Shown: piece after piece, positions 8,970 through 17,182 of the stretch | How positions within the stretch are numbered: the first letter of the stretch is position 1 | Layout of the letters: every line of letters begins with the position of its first letter | Source of the DNA: Rhodopseudomonas pseudopalustris | Lineage (GTDB): Bacteria > Pseudomonadota > Alphaproteobacteria > Rhizobiales > Xanthobacteraceae | Direction: 5' to 3' | Length of the DNA: 64,000 bases | Assembly: GCF_900110435.1 (NCBI RefSeq) | Contig: NZ_FODT01000001.1 | Span: 186,001 to 250,000, forward strand | Notes under the pieces: generated by a model | The model's input: the letters and a program-made list of their open reading frames with translations, nothing else | Told to the model about the DNA's origin: nothing | Databases searched by the model: none | Made by a program: the position numbers and the translations under genes

Positions 8970-9656
8970 CTATCGGATCAGAGGCCGACCGCGAATGGAT
9001 GTCGGCCCCGCCGCACCGATGATTGATCCGTCCGGATTAATGCCGGGATCAAGCCACTCCATTTGACTTAGCCCGGCGTTCAAACCCGCCTTGCCAAATC
9101 CGCCGAATAGATCGGCAAGCAGTTTGTTGCTGTCACCCGCGTGGCCTGCTGCGTCGAGTTCGAGCGCCTGCACCCCGGCCGAGCCCTTCTTGTAGCCGCC
9201 GATCTGGCCGAGCGTCCCGGCGTCGCGCGCCTGGCTCCGGCTGATCGTGCCTAGCAGATCGCCGAAGGACTGCAGCTTGCCGCGCGCGTCGCCCTGCTGC
9301 AGGCCGAACGCCTGGGCGATGGCCTGCTTGTTGTCGATCTCGCGGTTGACCACGTCGGACGACGATGCCGGCAAAGCGGTGCCGGGCAGCGCCGTGCCGC
9401 CGCCGACCGCCGACCGGTACATATCGGACAACTTCGTCGCCCGATCCGCGAGCAGCGTGCCGAAGCCCGCGTAGCGGTTGAGCGCCCCGCTGTTGATGCC
9501 GCTGGCTTCCATGTCGAGCGCCTGCTGCCGGGCGCGCTCGGCGCTGTTCACCCCCAGCCGCGCGTTGTTGACTTCGTCCTGCGCGGTGCCGGCGAACATG
9601 GACGACAGAAGCGTTGAGCCGGCGCCGGCGCCGGCCAGAAGAAGCGGAAGCATCAC
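8970..9656 (-). CDS. virion-associated-like protein (possible ejection/pilot protein)
   Basis: A 228-residue protein. A Gly/Ala-rich hydrophobic N-terminus (LLLAGAGAGSTLLSSMFAG) is followed by an Ala/Arg/Gln-rich helical stretch (NSAERARQQALDMEASGIN). The central and C-terminal parts are Gly/Ala rich, with LLGTISRSQARDAGTLGQIG and LLADLFGGFGKAGLNAG. This layout recalls minor virion or DNA-ejection proteins of tailed phages, which often begin with a hydrophobic Gly-rich helix and a DUF-like coiled region. That is an inference from style, not a recognised domain. It is the last gene before attL. Confidence 0.45.
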   Translation of the reverse strand: MMLPLLLAGAGAGSTLLSSMFAGTAQDEVNNARLGVNSAERARQQALDMEASGINSGALNRYAGFGTLLADRATKLSDMYRSAVGGGTALPGTALPASSSDVVNREIDNKQAIAQAFGLQQGDARGKLQSFGDLLGTISRSQARDAGTLGQIGGYKKGSAGVQALELDAAGHAGDSNKLLADLFGGFGKAGLNAGLSQMEWLDPGINPDGSIIGAAGPTSIRGRPLIR

Positions 9657-9662
9657 TAAACC

Positions 9663-10208
9663 TCAATGAACCGTGGCCTCCTGGTGAGGCGCGTGTTGAG
9701 TTGCGTTAAGCGAAGCGAGCATCGCGCGAAGCGGCGCGCCGCGCTTTTCGATGCGGTCCCTCAAGCAAAGAGCCTCGATCTCGACTTTAAGCAGCGCGAC
9801 GTGATCCAGATAATCCAACAACCGGTCCAGCGGTTCGCTGGCGGTCACCTGCTCGCTTGTCTTGCCGAGAACCGCGGCGATGCCCAGCGCGCCTGCAAGG
9901 CCAGTCACGCGCAGATCCCCGCGAAGCTTTCCAGTGAAGCGCTCCGCAAAGCCAGAACTGAGCGTGATGATTGAACCGCGTAGCCGACTAGCTACACCCT
10001 CTGAGACTTCGGCCATACCGGGGCGCTCGACGAGGTTCAGCAGGGTGCTCAGACCCCACAACACGTTGTCGATCATGACGTCTGGATCAAGCGCGGCAGT
10101 AAAGGCATCCGCCGCGGCCGATGCCATGTCATCGGCCGCCGCCTCTTGGCTGGCGCCGGGCCGCGCAGTCTGCTCAAAATTATCTTCTTGAATAAGGGCG
10201 TCGGTCAT
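9663..10208 (-). CDS. island protein of unknown function
   Basis: A 181-residue mostly alpha-helical protein with no recognised domain. The N-terminus is acidic and disordered-looking (EDNFEQTARPGASQEAAADD). The rest alternates amphipathic helices, such as DNVLWGLSTLLNLVERPGM and EPLDRLLDYLDHVALLKVEIEALCLRDRIEKRG. No membrane segment is seen. I start at the ATG at 10208; a longer frame to 10280 is open. It lies six bases upstream of the virion-like gene, so the two are probably co-transcribed. Confidence 0.6.
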   Translation of the reverse strand: MTDALIQEDNFEQTARPGASQEAAADDMASAAADAFTAALDPDVMIDNVLWGLSTLLNLVERPGMAEVSEGVASRLRGSIITLSSGFAERFTGKLRGDLRVTGLAGALGIAAVLGKTSEQVTASEPLDRLLDYLDHVALLKVEIEALCLRDRIEKRGAPLRAMLASLNATQHAPHQEATVH

Positions 10209-10388
10209 CTGATCACGCTTAACCTCGCGGCCGTTTTCGTTCTGTGATCGGTGGCGAACCGACATTCTCGCTGAGGTCAAGATACCTCATCTGAGGCCGC
10301 ACGCAAACGGTGATCGGCTATCGCCCTGAGAGTGGTAGCGGATTTCAATGTATGCTATCTGGTATCGATCAAATCATCGCGCCGGGAA

Positions 10389-11084
10389 ATGACCATGTTC
10401 GGGCGGAAAGCGAAGCAAGAACCCAAATCCAGCTGTGATGTGGCCCGCGACCAGCAGACCGCCTCACGTCAAACAGGCGCCTATATTCCCGTTCCTGAAC
10501 GCTGGATTGCAGAATCTGACGCAGCATTCGAGCGGCAGTATCGGTCGTCCGCTTTCGAACGCCTTATCCCTGCACATCAGCAGCAAATCGCACCTATCAT
10601 CTTTCTTCATTCATCAGCAAAGGCGATGCTGCTTGCCCATTTTGAGGGGAACGGGCCAGCTTCGCCATCGGTCCTGTTTGAAAGCCTGAGCCGTTGTTTC
10701 TTCGAATCTGTCGACGCGACGATCGATGACATCTGCACGGATCTAGTAGTCTTAGCTGATAATGACCCCAGCGACCTAGAGGACCCCAACTTGCTGTCGA
10801 ACGCCTCGCTCGTAGAAAATGATGAAGGCTGCCACAGCCTTCAACGCTACCATGCTCGCTTATTGCGCCAACATTTATCTGGCCGGGGACGCAGCGGACT
10901 GGTGGCATTCCGCCAAGCTCTGACAGCGCTTAGAGCAACGGGGCTTTTCAAGGGGAACGAGATAGCACCCTTGGCGATCGACTTCTTTCCATCCCTTGCC
11001 CACCGCGAGAACGAGCTTCTAGAACGGCGCGCGGCGCTCACGTGGCGACCCGAAACCGGCGTAGATCAAGTCGTATTCTTGTGA
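10389..11084 (+). CDS. island protein of unknown function
   Basis: A 231-residue soluble protein on the plus strand, opposite to its neighbours, so it has its own promoter. No known domain is recognised. A Lys-rich N-terminus (MTMFGRKAKQEPKSS) precedes a helical body with IAPIIFLHSSAKAMLLAHFEG, SVLFESLSRCFFESVDATIDDICTDL and GLVAFRQALTALRATGLFKGN. Its place at the accessory end of the island, near attL, is where mobile elements often carry cargo genes. Whether it acts in defence or host interaction cannot be told. Confidence 0.6.
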   Translation: MTMFGRKAKQEPKSSCDVARDQQTASRQTGAYIPVPERWIAESDAAFERQYRSSAFERLIPAHQQQIAPIIFLHSSAKAMLLAHFEGNGPASPSVLFESLSRCFFESVDATIDDICTDLVVLADNDPSDLEDPNLLSNASLVENDEGCHSLQRYHARLLRQHLSGRGRSGLVAFRQALTALRATGLFKGNEIAPLAIDFFPSLAHRENELLERRAALTWRPETGVDQVVFL

Positions 11085-11224
11085 CACGCCATAGCTCAAA
11101 AATCCCAGCGGCGCGCGATTTTGTGCGGGCTTCCGACGCAGCCTGCGTTTCCGTGGCCAAACCATCCCCAGGGGGTAAGCCCGGCCGCCGGCCAAGCCTT
11201 GGCAATGGCCCGCCACGCAGCGCG

Positions 11225-11764
11225 TCAGCCGAGCACGCGATAGACGCTGGCGCGGCCAATCTTTAGACGTCGCGCAATGTCGGACGGACCGATGCCCTCA
11301 TTCTTCATTGCGCGCACTGCATCGGCGTCGATTGTCGCCTTCCGGCCCTTATAAACCCCGCGGGCCTTCGCGTCGGCGATACCCTCAAGTTGGCGCTCTT
11401 TCCGTAGGTTCGTCTCGAATTCGGCGAACACGCCGAGCATGTCGAGAAACGCCTTGCCAGCGGCCGTGCTGGTATCGATGGGCTGCTCTGTCGCGCGCAG
11501 CGTGGCGCCGCGCGACTTCACGGCCCGGACGATGTCCTGCAGATCGCCAATGCTTCGCGCCAGGCGGTCAATTCGCGTGACCATCAGCACGTCGCCCTCT
11601 CGTAGAAAGTCCAAGATCACCTGCAGCTCAGTCCGCCCAGCCCGCGTCGTTCCGCTACGCTTTTCCGACCGGACTAGATCACACCCGGCCGCTTGCAATG
11701 CCGTCTTCTGAATTTCGAGATTTTGGTCAGTCGTGCTGACCCTCGCATAGCCAATCTTTGTCAT
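11225..11764 (-). CDS. serine recombinase (resolvase/invertase family)
   Basis: A 179-residue small serine recombinase. The N-terminal catalytic domain starts MTKIGYARVSTTDQN with the nucleophile Ser at residue 10. It has MVTRIDRLARS around residues 61-71 with the conserved arginines, and AGKAFLDMLGVFAEFETNLRKERQ as the long E-helix. The C-terminal helix-turn-helix is IGPSDIARRLKIGRASVYRVL. It is full length for the family. Members resolve cointegrates or dimers or invert DNA; here a dimer- or multimer-resolving role for the excised island is an inference. A set of inverted GTCTC motifs lies directly upstream. Confidence 0.93.
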   Translation of the reverse strand: MTKIGYARVSTTDQNLEIQKTALQAAGCDLVRSEKRSGTTRAGRTELQVILDFLREGDVLMVTRIDRLARSIGDLQDIVRAVKSRGATLRATEQPIDTSTAAGKAFLDMLGVFAEFETNLRKERQLEGIADAKARGVYKGRKATIDADAVRAMKNEGIGPSDIARRLKIGRASVYRVLG

Positions 11765-11775
11765 GTGCTGTTGAC

Positions 11776-11893
11776 CGTCTCGTTAGGTTCTAGACTACGC
11801 GCATAGCTGTCTCAGACCCGTCGAAACCGACGCGAATGAGACAGCGAAAGCGTCTCGTTGGATCGCCTTGCACGGGTACACTCAAACGAGACG
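11776..11893. promoter_or_regulatory. possible resolution (res) site upstream of the resolvase
   Basis: Directly 5' of the resolvase gene there are repeated related motifs: CGTCTCGTT at 11776 and 11851, its complement AACGAGACG at 11885, and the pair TGTCTCA (11808) / TGAGACA (11837). Inverted pairs of short motifs in a 120-base block upstream of a serine recombinase gene are how res sites are built. Subsite assignment is not certain. Confidence 0.5.
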
Positions 11894-11956
11894 CGCCGCC
11901 GCGGCCAGCTTCTGCCAGCAACCGGCGCTGTCGCGCCGGCTGCTCGGGGCGCAACC

Positions 11957-12202
11957 TTACGCACCAGCCAGCAGCGCCGCGCACCGCGACCGAACCGCCG
12001 CGCTTTCCGCGTGCTTATGAAAAATGAACAACTCGTCGAGGTGGTGCAGCATGTCGTCAAAACGGCGTTGAATGCGAGCGGCGCGCAGATCCTTCTCGAT
12101 CGCTGAAACGATCGCCGCCTCAGTCGCTGGCGTCGGCGCGGCGTCGCGGCTCCAAACAACACGGATTTTCGCCCTGGCAGCAGGTCGTGCGGTGACACTC
12201 AT
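11957..12202 (-). CDS. small island protein of unknown function
   Basis: An 81-residue protein starting at an ATG after GGAAGC. It is helical, with TEAAIVSAIEKDLRAARIQRRF and DDMLHHLDELFIFHKHAESAAV. No domain is recognised. Other frames are also open here because of the high GC content, so coding status is uncertain; the well-placed ribosome binding site and mixed composition favour this frame. Confidence 0.4.
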   Translation of the reverse strand: MSVTARPAARAKIRVVWSRDAAPTPATEAAIVSAIEKDLRAARIQRRFDDMLHHLDELFIFHKHAESAAVRSRCAALLAGA

Positions 12203-12395
12203 CGTAGCTTCCTCTCTCGCCGCGTTTCTAGGGCAGCGAAATTGCAATCCGGGGCTAGAAACGCCGGCTACGTCGGCCCTCTCGCGTCTTTAGGTGACGA
12301 ACGCCCTGGACATTCACGCAGAGACCCCGGATTTGAATGGCTGTTAGCAAGGGAGTTTCTAGTTCCCGTGACCGCACGCTAACTAATCAAATTAT

Positions 12396-12456
12396 TGTAT
12401 GTCAACGCTCTCGATGTATTGATACATCGCCTTACTAACTACTGATTTGACATACA
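12396..12456. promoter_or_regulatory. nested inverted repeats upstream of the HTH gene
   Basis: TGTATGTCAA (12396-12405) is matched by its exact complement TTGACATACA (12447-12456). Inside them sits an 18-bp perfect palindrome, CGATGTAT-TG-ATACATCG (12412-12429). The stretch is AT-rich for this genome and lies before the excisionase-like gene at 12514. The TGTATGTCA half-site recurs at 14156-14176. Confidence 0.65.
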
Positions 12457-12513
12457 CACGAACGCGTTGCTTTTTCACCTGGAGAGTGACCCCGCACAGC
12501 ATCAGGAAATCGC

Positions 12514-12819
12514 ATGACGACGAAGTTCATGAGTGACGCCGAGGCGGCCGCCCGGCTCAATAAAACGGTAGGGCAAATCCGCAGGCTGAGGCACAAGGGA
12601 AAACTCGGTTATCTGCCAGGACGCCCCGTCTTGATCGGCGAAGACGACATTGAAGCATATCTCCGAAACGCTAGGTGCCGACCTTCCGCATACGGCAGCA
12701 CAACGATAGAAGCATCTACACCTGTTGCGCAAAGAGACATTCACGCCGAAATGGACCGCCGCGTCCGAAGGGCGAAATTGAAGGCCAAATCCCGCTCAGC
12801 GCACCGTGTAAAGGGCTGA
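12514..12819 (+). CDS. small helix-turn-helix / excisionase-like protein
   Basis: A 101-residue protein. The first 50 residues resemble a MerR/excisionase-type winged helix: MSDAEAAARLNKTVGQIRRLRHKGKLGYLPGRPVLIGEDDIEAYL in outline, that is a turn with T-x-x-Q-I-R-x-L, a K-G-K-L wing and a P-x-L-I-x-x-x-D-I end. The tail is basic (RRVRRAKLKAKSRS). It is probably a repressor, activator or recombination directionality factor of the island. It is transcribed opposite to most island genes and preceded by strong inverted repeats that could be its own operator. Confidence 0.72.
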   Translation: MTTKFMSDAEAAARLNKTVGQIRRLRHKGKLGYLPGRPVLIGEDDIEAYLRNARCRPSAYGSTTIEASTPVAQRDIHAEMDRRVRRAKLKAKSRSAHRVKG

Positions 12820-12883
12820 GCGAATTCTAAAAGCTGGTGGCAAACTACTTGAAATCGCGGCAGTTAGATCGAAGCGGTGGCGC

Positions 12884-13243
12884 TCAATCAAATAGGCCGC
12901 CTTTGCGCCTCTGCTGCGGCGGCGCCCTCCCCTGGCTAGGGCCGGCTTCACGCTGCGCAAGCTGTGCCTCAACCTTCTGAAGCGCCGCGTTGATTTCATT
13001 TGGCGTCATCTCGTGAGGCGCCTTTTCGTCGTCGGCGTCCTGATCCGCAAAGAACCCGCCAGCGCGCAGAAGCGAATTGACTGCGGATGCTTTCGCTGCA
13101 GCCGTCGCTTTGGGGTCGAGACAAATGGCGACCGCCGTCCGGTAAGCGATTATCGCGCCCTCCGTTCGCATCTTTCGTGTGAGAGCTTCGCGCGCGTCCT
13201 GTTCATCCATGCCATCGAAATCACCATCGTCAAATTCGGTCAT
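12884..13243 (-). CDS. terminase small-subunit-like protein (tentative)
   Basis: A 119-residue protein. An acidic start (MTEFDDGDFDGMDEQD) is followed by a helical core, IIAYRTAVAICLDPKATAAAKASAVNSLLRAGGFF. Its DPKA-x-A-x-A-K-A-x-A pattern is common in phage small-terminase proteins and related packaging factors. A Lys/Arg/Gln-rich tail follows. It overlaps the preceding HGG-motif gene by four bases, and HGG proteins are often encoded next to small terminases. The function is inferred from these two hints only; no large terminase is present. Confidence 0.4.
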   Translation of the reverse strand: MTEFDDGDFDGMDEQDAREALTRKMRTEGAIIAYRTAVAICLDPKATAAAKASAVNSLLRAGGFFADQDADDEKAPHEMTPNEINAALQKVEAQLAQREAGPSQGRAPPQQRRKGGLFD

Positions 13244-13836
13244 CCGAAGATCCCTTCGTCATCGCCACCAGCACCGGCCGCTTGACTGGTCAACTTCGCC
13301 AACCTGGCCTCGGCCGCCGCAAGCTCCGTCCGCGCCAGTTCCAATTCGGGGCCGGCGCGCCGCTCGGGAGGCTCAGCAGCGAGCAAACGCCTCACCTCGC
13401 CATTCTGACGCGCCCGCACCGCCGCGGCCTCCCTGGCAACTCCCGAGCCTGGTTTCCGGGCTCGGTGCCAGGCCCGATGCGCCTTTTGTTCATCGGGCGT
13501 CATGGCGGCCACCCGGACAGCCTGCTTGTTGGCATACGCGCTCTTGTCACGAAGCTTCCGCTCGAATTTCGCTCCACCCTTCGGCGTCGAACAATCCGGA
13601 AGCTGCATGACGTGCCACTGATCTTTCCGCGGCGTGCGACCGCCGTGCAGGTAGCAGCGACCGTTCGCCATCGGCCACTGCCGGCACGGCCCCATCCCGT
13701 GCTTTCGCTTGGCACCGCAACGGTCGATCGTGACGCGCTCAGCATTCCAGCGCGTAATTGCCTCTCGGCCGATCGCCAGAAATTCGACGGATTGACGCCA
13801 GCCTGATCGGCATGTCTTCGGCCCTCGCTGTTTCAT
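13240..13836 (-). CDS. phage-type HGG-motif cysteine-rich protein
   Basis: A 198-residue protein. Near residues 40-75 it has CGAKRKHGMGPCRQWPM-(x)-GRCYLHGG, the cysteine/HGG pattern found in short phage and prophage proteins usually encoded beside terminase genes, likely a small metal-binding unit. The C-terminal half is a charged helical region (AAAVRARQNGEVRRLL, ARTELAAAEARLAKL), probably coiled coil. I start at the ATG at 13836. The frame extends to 14043 but would enter the iteron array. It overlaps the downstream terminase-like gene by four bases. Confidence 0.65.
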   Translation of the reverse strand: MKQRGPKTCRSGWRQSVEFLAIGREAITRWNAERVTIDRCGAKRKHGMGPCRQWPMANGRCYLHGGRTPRKDQWHVMQLPDCSTPKGGAKFERKLRDKSAYANKQAVRVAAMTPDEQKAHRAWHRARKPGSGVAREAAAVRARQNGEVRRLLAAEPPERRAGPELELARTELAAAEARLAKLTSQAAGAGGDDEGIFG

Positions 13837-13999
13837 CCGAGCACCCCGCCGGCAAAGCGCCCGTGAGGTATCGAGCACGCCAACGCTCGCGACGCTAATT
13901 GCCGAATAAATTCGGCCCTGCTGGCGATCCCAAACACCCGAGGGAGAAGGGCCGAAGCCTGCAGGCGGCGGAACGCCGGCCCTTCCCCGTAGGGGGGAA

Positions 14000-14155
14000 C
14001 TTTGCGAAGCGAGCTTTGCGAAGCCTTGCGGTGCTGAAAACACTGAGCTTTGCGAGGCTTTGCAGGACTTTGCGAAGCGAGGCTTTGCGAGGACTTTGCG
14101 ATCAATGATTTCAATGACTTAGTTGGAGCTTTGCGGTCCCGGCGGTGGACTTTGC
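14000..14155. repeat. CTTTGCGA iteron array, probable replication origin of the island
   Basis: Nine copies of CTTTGC, most followed by G or GA, start at 14000, 14014, 14048, 14058, 14068, 14083, 14094, 14129 and 14150, all in the same orientation. A CCTTGC variant is at 14024. The central five are spaced 10-15 bp, close to a helical turn. An AT-rich stretch (14100-14122) lies inside the array. It sits 30 bases beyond the 3' end of the prim-pol/helicase gene, the position of the iteron origin in several phage satellites and plasmids. Confidence 0.75.
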
Positions 14156-14176
14156 TGTATGTCAGTTTGACGTACA
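14156..14176. promoter_or_regulatory. palindromic operator-like site matching the 12.4-kb repeats
   Basis: TGTATGTCA (14156-14164) and TGACGTACA (14168-14176) form a 21-bp inverted repeat with one mismatch. The left half is identical to the first nine bases of the inverted repeat at 12396-12456, which suggests one regulator binds both places. It joins the iteron array directly. Confidence 0.6.
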
Positions 14177-14186
14177 TTTTCAGCCC

Positions 14187-16505
14187 TCAATCGAAAATCG
14201 GCGCGGCAATTTCGGCGCCATCGGCCACCGTCGACCAAGCCGGCTGGAATTTTTCCGGAACGACGACATACCCGAACGTCGCTCTGCCACTGTCGTCTTT
14301 GCCCACACGTTCCTCGCGAATAGCGCCGCGCCGCAGTAGGTCATTCATCGCCTTGGTGACCTTCGCATCGTCGAACGCGGCCAAAGCGTCGGGGCCAACC
14401 GCGCGCAGCACCTTGAGCGCGAAGTATTGGCTGTTCGGCTTCATGTTGATGCGTTCGGCCGGATTGCTGGCCAACGTCGAAAATATTGCCTGTTCGGCGG
14501 CCTGCCCGATGCTTAAGGCCACGGCCGTTTCCATCGATAGGGCAGCGGCCGGTTGCGACCCGGCCACGATGTCGAAGGCACCCCGATTGTATCGAATGAT
14601 CAGCTCCGACCCCTTCGGGCCGTAATTCGACTTCATCCCGCGCAGCACGCGCGTGTTGCCACGGTCCGACCCCTTCGGGTGTTCGAGATACAGCCGCGAT
14701 CGGGCCGCGTTGCTCCAAGCCGTCGACCCGGACGTGCCTTGGCCTGACGACCTCCCGGAAACCGAGGGATGGCCGAGGGCGAGCACCGAACCGCCAATTT
14801 CCTGTGCCAACCTGCCGAGGCACGATTTCACAAATGCGCTGACCTGAGCGCGGTCGATCTCCGAGCCGGCGAAAACGTCGGCGATCGTGTCGACGATCAG
14901 AACGTCCGCGCCGAATTCTTTCGCGGCGCCGGCCAGTTGGTGCCACACGGGCTGCAACTTCAGAGCGCCGGTCTGTCGGTCCCACAGCGCGAAAACGTTG
15001 TCGAAGTGCTTGCGGGGGAACAGACGCAAATTTGCCAGATCCGCGCAGTCAATACCAAGCGCCTTGTTGATGTCGGTCTGCCGCCGAAATAGTTCGTCTT
15101 CGCTGTCTTCGCAGAAAAAACCCATCACCCGCGACGGCCGCGTGATCTGCCCAAGCCACGGCTGGCCGATCGCGGCGCAGGTTGCGAATTGCATTGCCAA
15201 CAGCGATTTGCCGACGCCACCGTCACCGTAAAGCAGGGTCACTTCACCCTTCGGCACCCATCCGTCGACAACCCATTCGCGCGGCGGCGGCGTCCTGCCG
15301 GCCCATGTGGTCGGGTCAATAGACACCAAGGGCTCGATCTCGCGCGCCTGTATGGAAGGCGTGGTTGAGGCCGCCCCAAAGAGGCTTTCTGGCTCGTATG
15401 GGATTTCGTCGAACCACGCGTCGACCCGCTTGAACGCGCCGCTGCTGTGCTGCTCGGCCAGCTCGTAGAGCCAGTTCGCGCCGCGGCGGAATGGCGGCTT
15501 CATGCGCCGCCAGTCGGCGGCGACGACGTCCGGATCATTCTCGCCGTCCTCCCACCTGGCGCACCAGTCGGCGAAGATTTCGAAAGCCTCGGGCTCGTCG
15601 TCCGGGAGCGCAGCCTTGATCGCATAGCCGAAGTCTCGATACGCCTCGCGCGAGCCGAACGCGGCCGAAGTGTTCGGCGTGGCGGCGACGGCGTGGCGTA
15701 CCTTCTCGATATCGCCTCTGAGAGAGGCTTGCGCGATCTCGGTTGTCGCGCCTTCCGTGACGATCTCGCCGGTGTTCGGCAGGATGCGCCGCAGCTCGGC
15801 CATGAACGCCTGAACTTGCTCGGGTGAGAAGATCGGGAGCTGGTGCCGCGGGACAAGTGGCGTCGTCCAAACATAGGGCTGCCTGGTCTTTGGGTGAATA
15901 CCACGCGCCACAAACTGGCGCCCGTCGGACAGACACTCGACGCGCGACACGCGGCGGCCCTGTTCGTTGAGCGGCCCGAACTCGACGCGGCAATAAGGCA
16001 TCGGCGCGCTGAGCTGCATCAGATACAGCGCCTTCGGCGCTTGGCCGATGCGGACCGGCAGCACACCGAAATGCTCCATGACTGCGATCAGGATCTTGCC
16101 GGCGCTCGTCTGGTCGAGCGTATCGGCGTCAATCGCAAAAGTTTGTTGGCCGGTCATGATACCGATGCCGGCGCCCATGCGCTGCCAGCGGTCGAGGTCG
16201 GCGGCGTCCGGGTCGGGCTGGTTGAGCCAGTCGTAGCCGTACCAGCCGTTCGTGCCGCGGACGCCGACCGCCTTGCCGCGTCTATCTTGCGGAGTGCCGA
16301 TGCGCTTGAACAGCGACGACGTTTCGCTGATCGGCGCGTTCGGCGGGATGATCGGAACTAAGCGCTTGTATCCGAGCGCGACGTAATCGGCGAAGGCCTG
16401 CGGACCAAGCGGCTTTTGAGCCGCACCAACGCGAGGCACCTGGCTTTCTGACGGGGGCTTTGGCAACGTCAGCAAGTCGCCTAGCTGTGGTAAAAGTTCC
16501 TGCAT
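14187..16505 (-). CDS. prim-pol / AAA helicase-type replication protein
   Basis: A 772-residue multidomain replication protein. The N-terminal bifunctional primase-polymerase domain has the DxD catalytic pair in FAIDADT (residues 126-128) and a GIHP histidine near 204. A PriCT-like region lies around 265-350 (AYRDFGYAIKAAL ... DWRRMKPP). A RepA-like AAA ATPase follows, with Walker A GDGGVGKS at 427-434 and Walker B VLIVDT near 535. It would prime and unwind island DNA at the adjacent iterons. I start at the ATG at 16505, 12 bases after the upstream gene; an extension to 16592 overlaps that gene. Confidence 0.88.
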   Translation of the reverse strand: MQELLPQLGDLLTLPKPPSESQVPRVGAAQKPLGPQAFADYVALGYKRLVPIIPPNAPISETSSLFKRIGTPQDRRGKAVGVRGTNGWYGYDWLNQPDPDAADLDRWQRMGAGIGIMTGQQTFAIDADTLDQTSAGKILIAVMEHFGVLPVRIGQAPKALYLMQLSAPMPYCRVEFGPLNEQGRRVSRVECLSDGRQFVARGIHPKTRQPYVWTTPLVPRHQLPIFSPEQVQAFMAELRRILPNTGEIVTEGATTEIAQASLRGDIEKVRHAVAATPNTSAAFGSREAYRDFGYAIKAALPDDEPEAFEIFADWCARWEDGENDPDVVAADWRRMKPPFRRGANWLYELAEQHSSGAFKRVDAWFDEIPYEPESLFGAASTTPSIQAREIEPLVSIDPTTWAGRTPPPREWVVDGWVPKGEVTLLYGDGGVGKSLLAMQFATCAAIGQPWLGQITRPSRVMGFFCEDSEDELFRRQTDINKALGIDCADLANLRLFPRKHFDNVFALWDRQTGALKLQPVWHQLAGAAKEFGADVLIVDTIADVFAGSEIDRAQVSAFVKSCLGRLAQEIGGSVLALGHPSVSGRSSGQGTSGSTAWSNAARSRLYLEHPKGSDRGNTRVLRGMKSNYGPKGSELIIRYNRGAFDIVAGSQPAAALSMETAVALSIGQAAEQAIFSTLASNPAERINMKPNSQYFALKVLRAVGPDALAAFDDAKVTKAMNDLLRRGAIREERVGKDDSGRATFGYVVVPEKFQPAWSTVADGAEIAAPIFD

Positions 16506-16516
16506 CGACGCGTCCA

Positions 16517-17182
16517 CTAAGCTCGACCGGCAACGTCGCCGCCGCACCGAGCCCAATTCGGCAAGGTGAAGGCAACCAATCGGATCTTGCATTTGACGCG
16601 CCGTGGCGTTGCGCCCGCCGAATTCAGTGCGATCGCTAGTGCCGGCGTAGCGCCGCCTCGCGCAATTTCGTCAATCCTCGCGAGAATAGCGGGGAACGAG
16701 ATTAACAACAGCCCGACGCAAATATCAGCCGCTTCGTCGCTGTCGGGCGCACGGCCGTCTCGCAGCTTCGTTTTCACGAAACGGCTCCACGCCGCCCAAA
16801 ACCCGCCGATGAAATTGGCGTAGCCCGCCGGGGCGCCAGCGGCGGCGTAGTCGTCCAACGCACTACGGGCGGCCTTCCCCATCGGCGGCAGCTCATTTTC
16901 TTGGTAGCTCGTGATCATCACCGAGTTTCGCCAGGTCGCATCGCTAATCGCGACAACGATGCGCCGACCATCGCCGACGACAAAATCGTCAAGCGCCTGC
17001 CTCGCCAAAGTGAAATCGAGGTCTTGCGCGATGCGGTCAAAGACCGGCTCCAGGCCGGCGAGGTCGGCACCAGCCGGGCACTTTTCCCGGATGGCTGCTG
17101 CGCAGGGGCCGATGACTGTGTTCGCCGCCGCGATAGATTGCGCCCGCTTCATGCGGCCGCGGTGCTTCGCTCGCACACTCAT
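16517..17182 (-). CDS. island protein of unknown function
   Basis: A 221-residue protein with no recognised domain. It is mainly helical, with ALDDFVVGDGRRIVVAISDATWRN, a Gly/Ala-rich AGYANFIGGFWAAWSRF and a hydrophobic CVGLLLISFPAIL that is too short and isolated to call a membrane anchor. The basic N-terminus is RAKHRGRMKRAQS. It lies between an HTH-like gene (four-base overlap) and the prim-pol gene (11-base gap), so it is probably part of the replication operon. Confidence 0.6.
   Translation of the reverse strand: MSVRAKHRGRMKRAQSIAAANTVIGPCAAAIREKCPAGADLAGLEPVFDRIAQDLDFTLARQALDDFVVGDGRRIVVAISDATWRNSVMITSYQENELPPMGKAARSALDDYAAAGAPAGYANFIGGFWAAWSRFVKTKLRDGRAPDSDEAADICVGLLLISFPAILARIDEIARGGATPALAIALNSAGATPRRVKCKIRLVAFTLPNWARCGGDVAGRA

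Noticed and set aside
14000-14155. CRISPR array
   Set aside because: The repeat unit is only six to eight bases with irregular spacing and no spacers of uniform length; it fits iterons instead.
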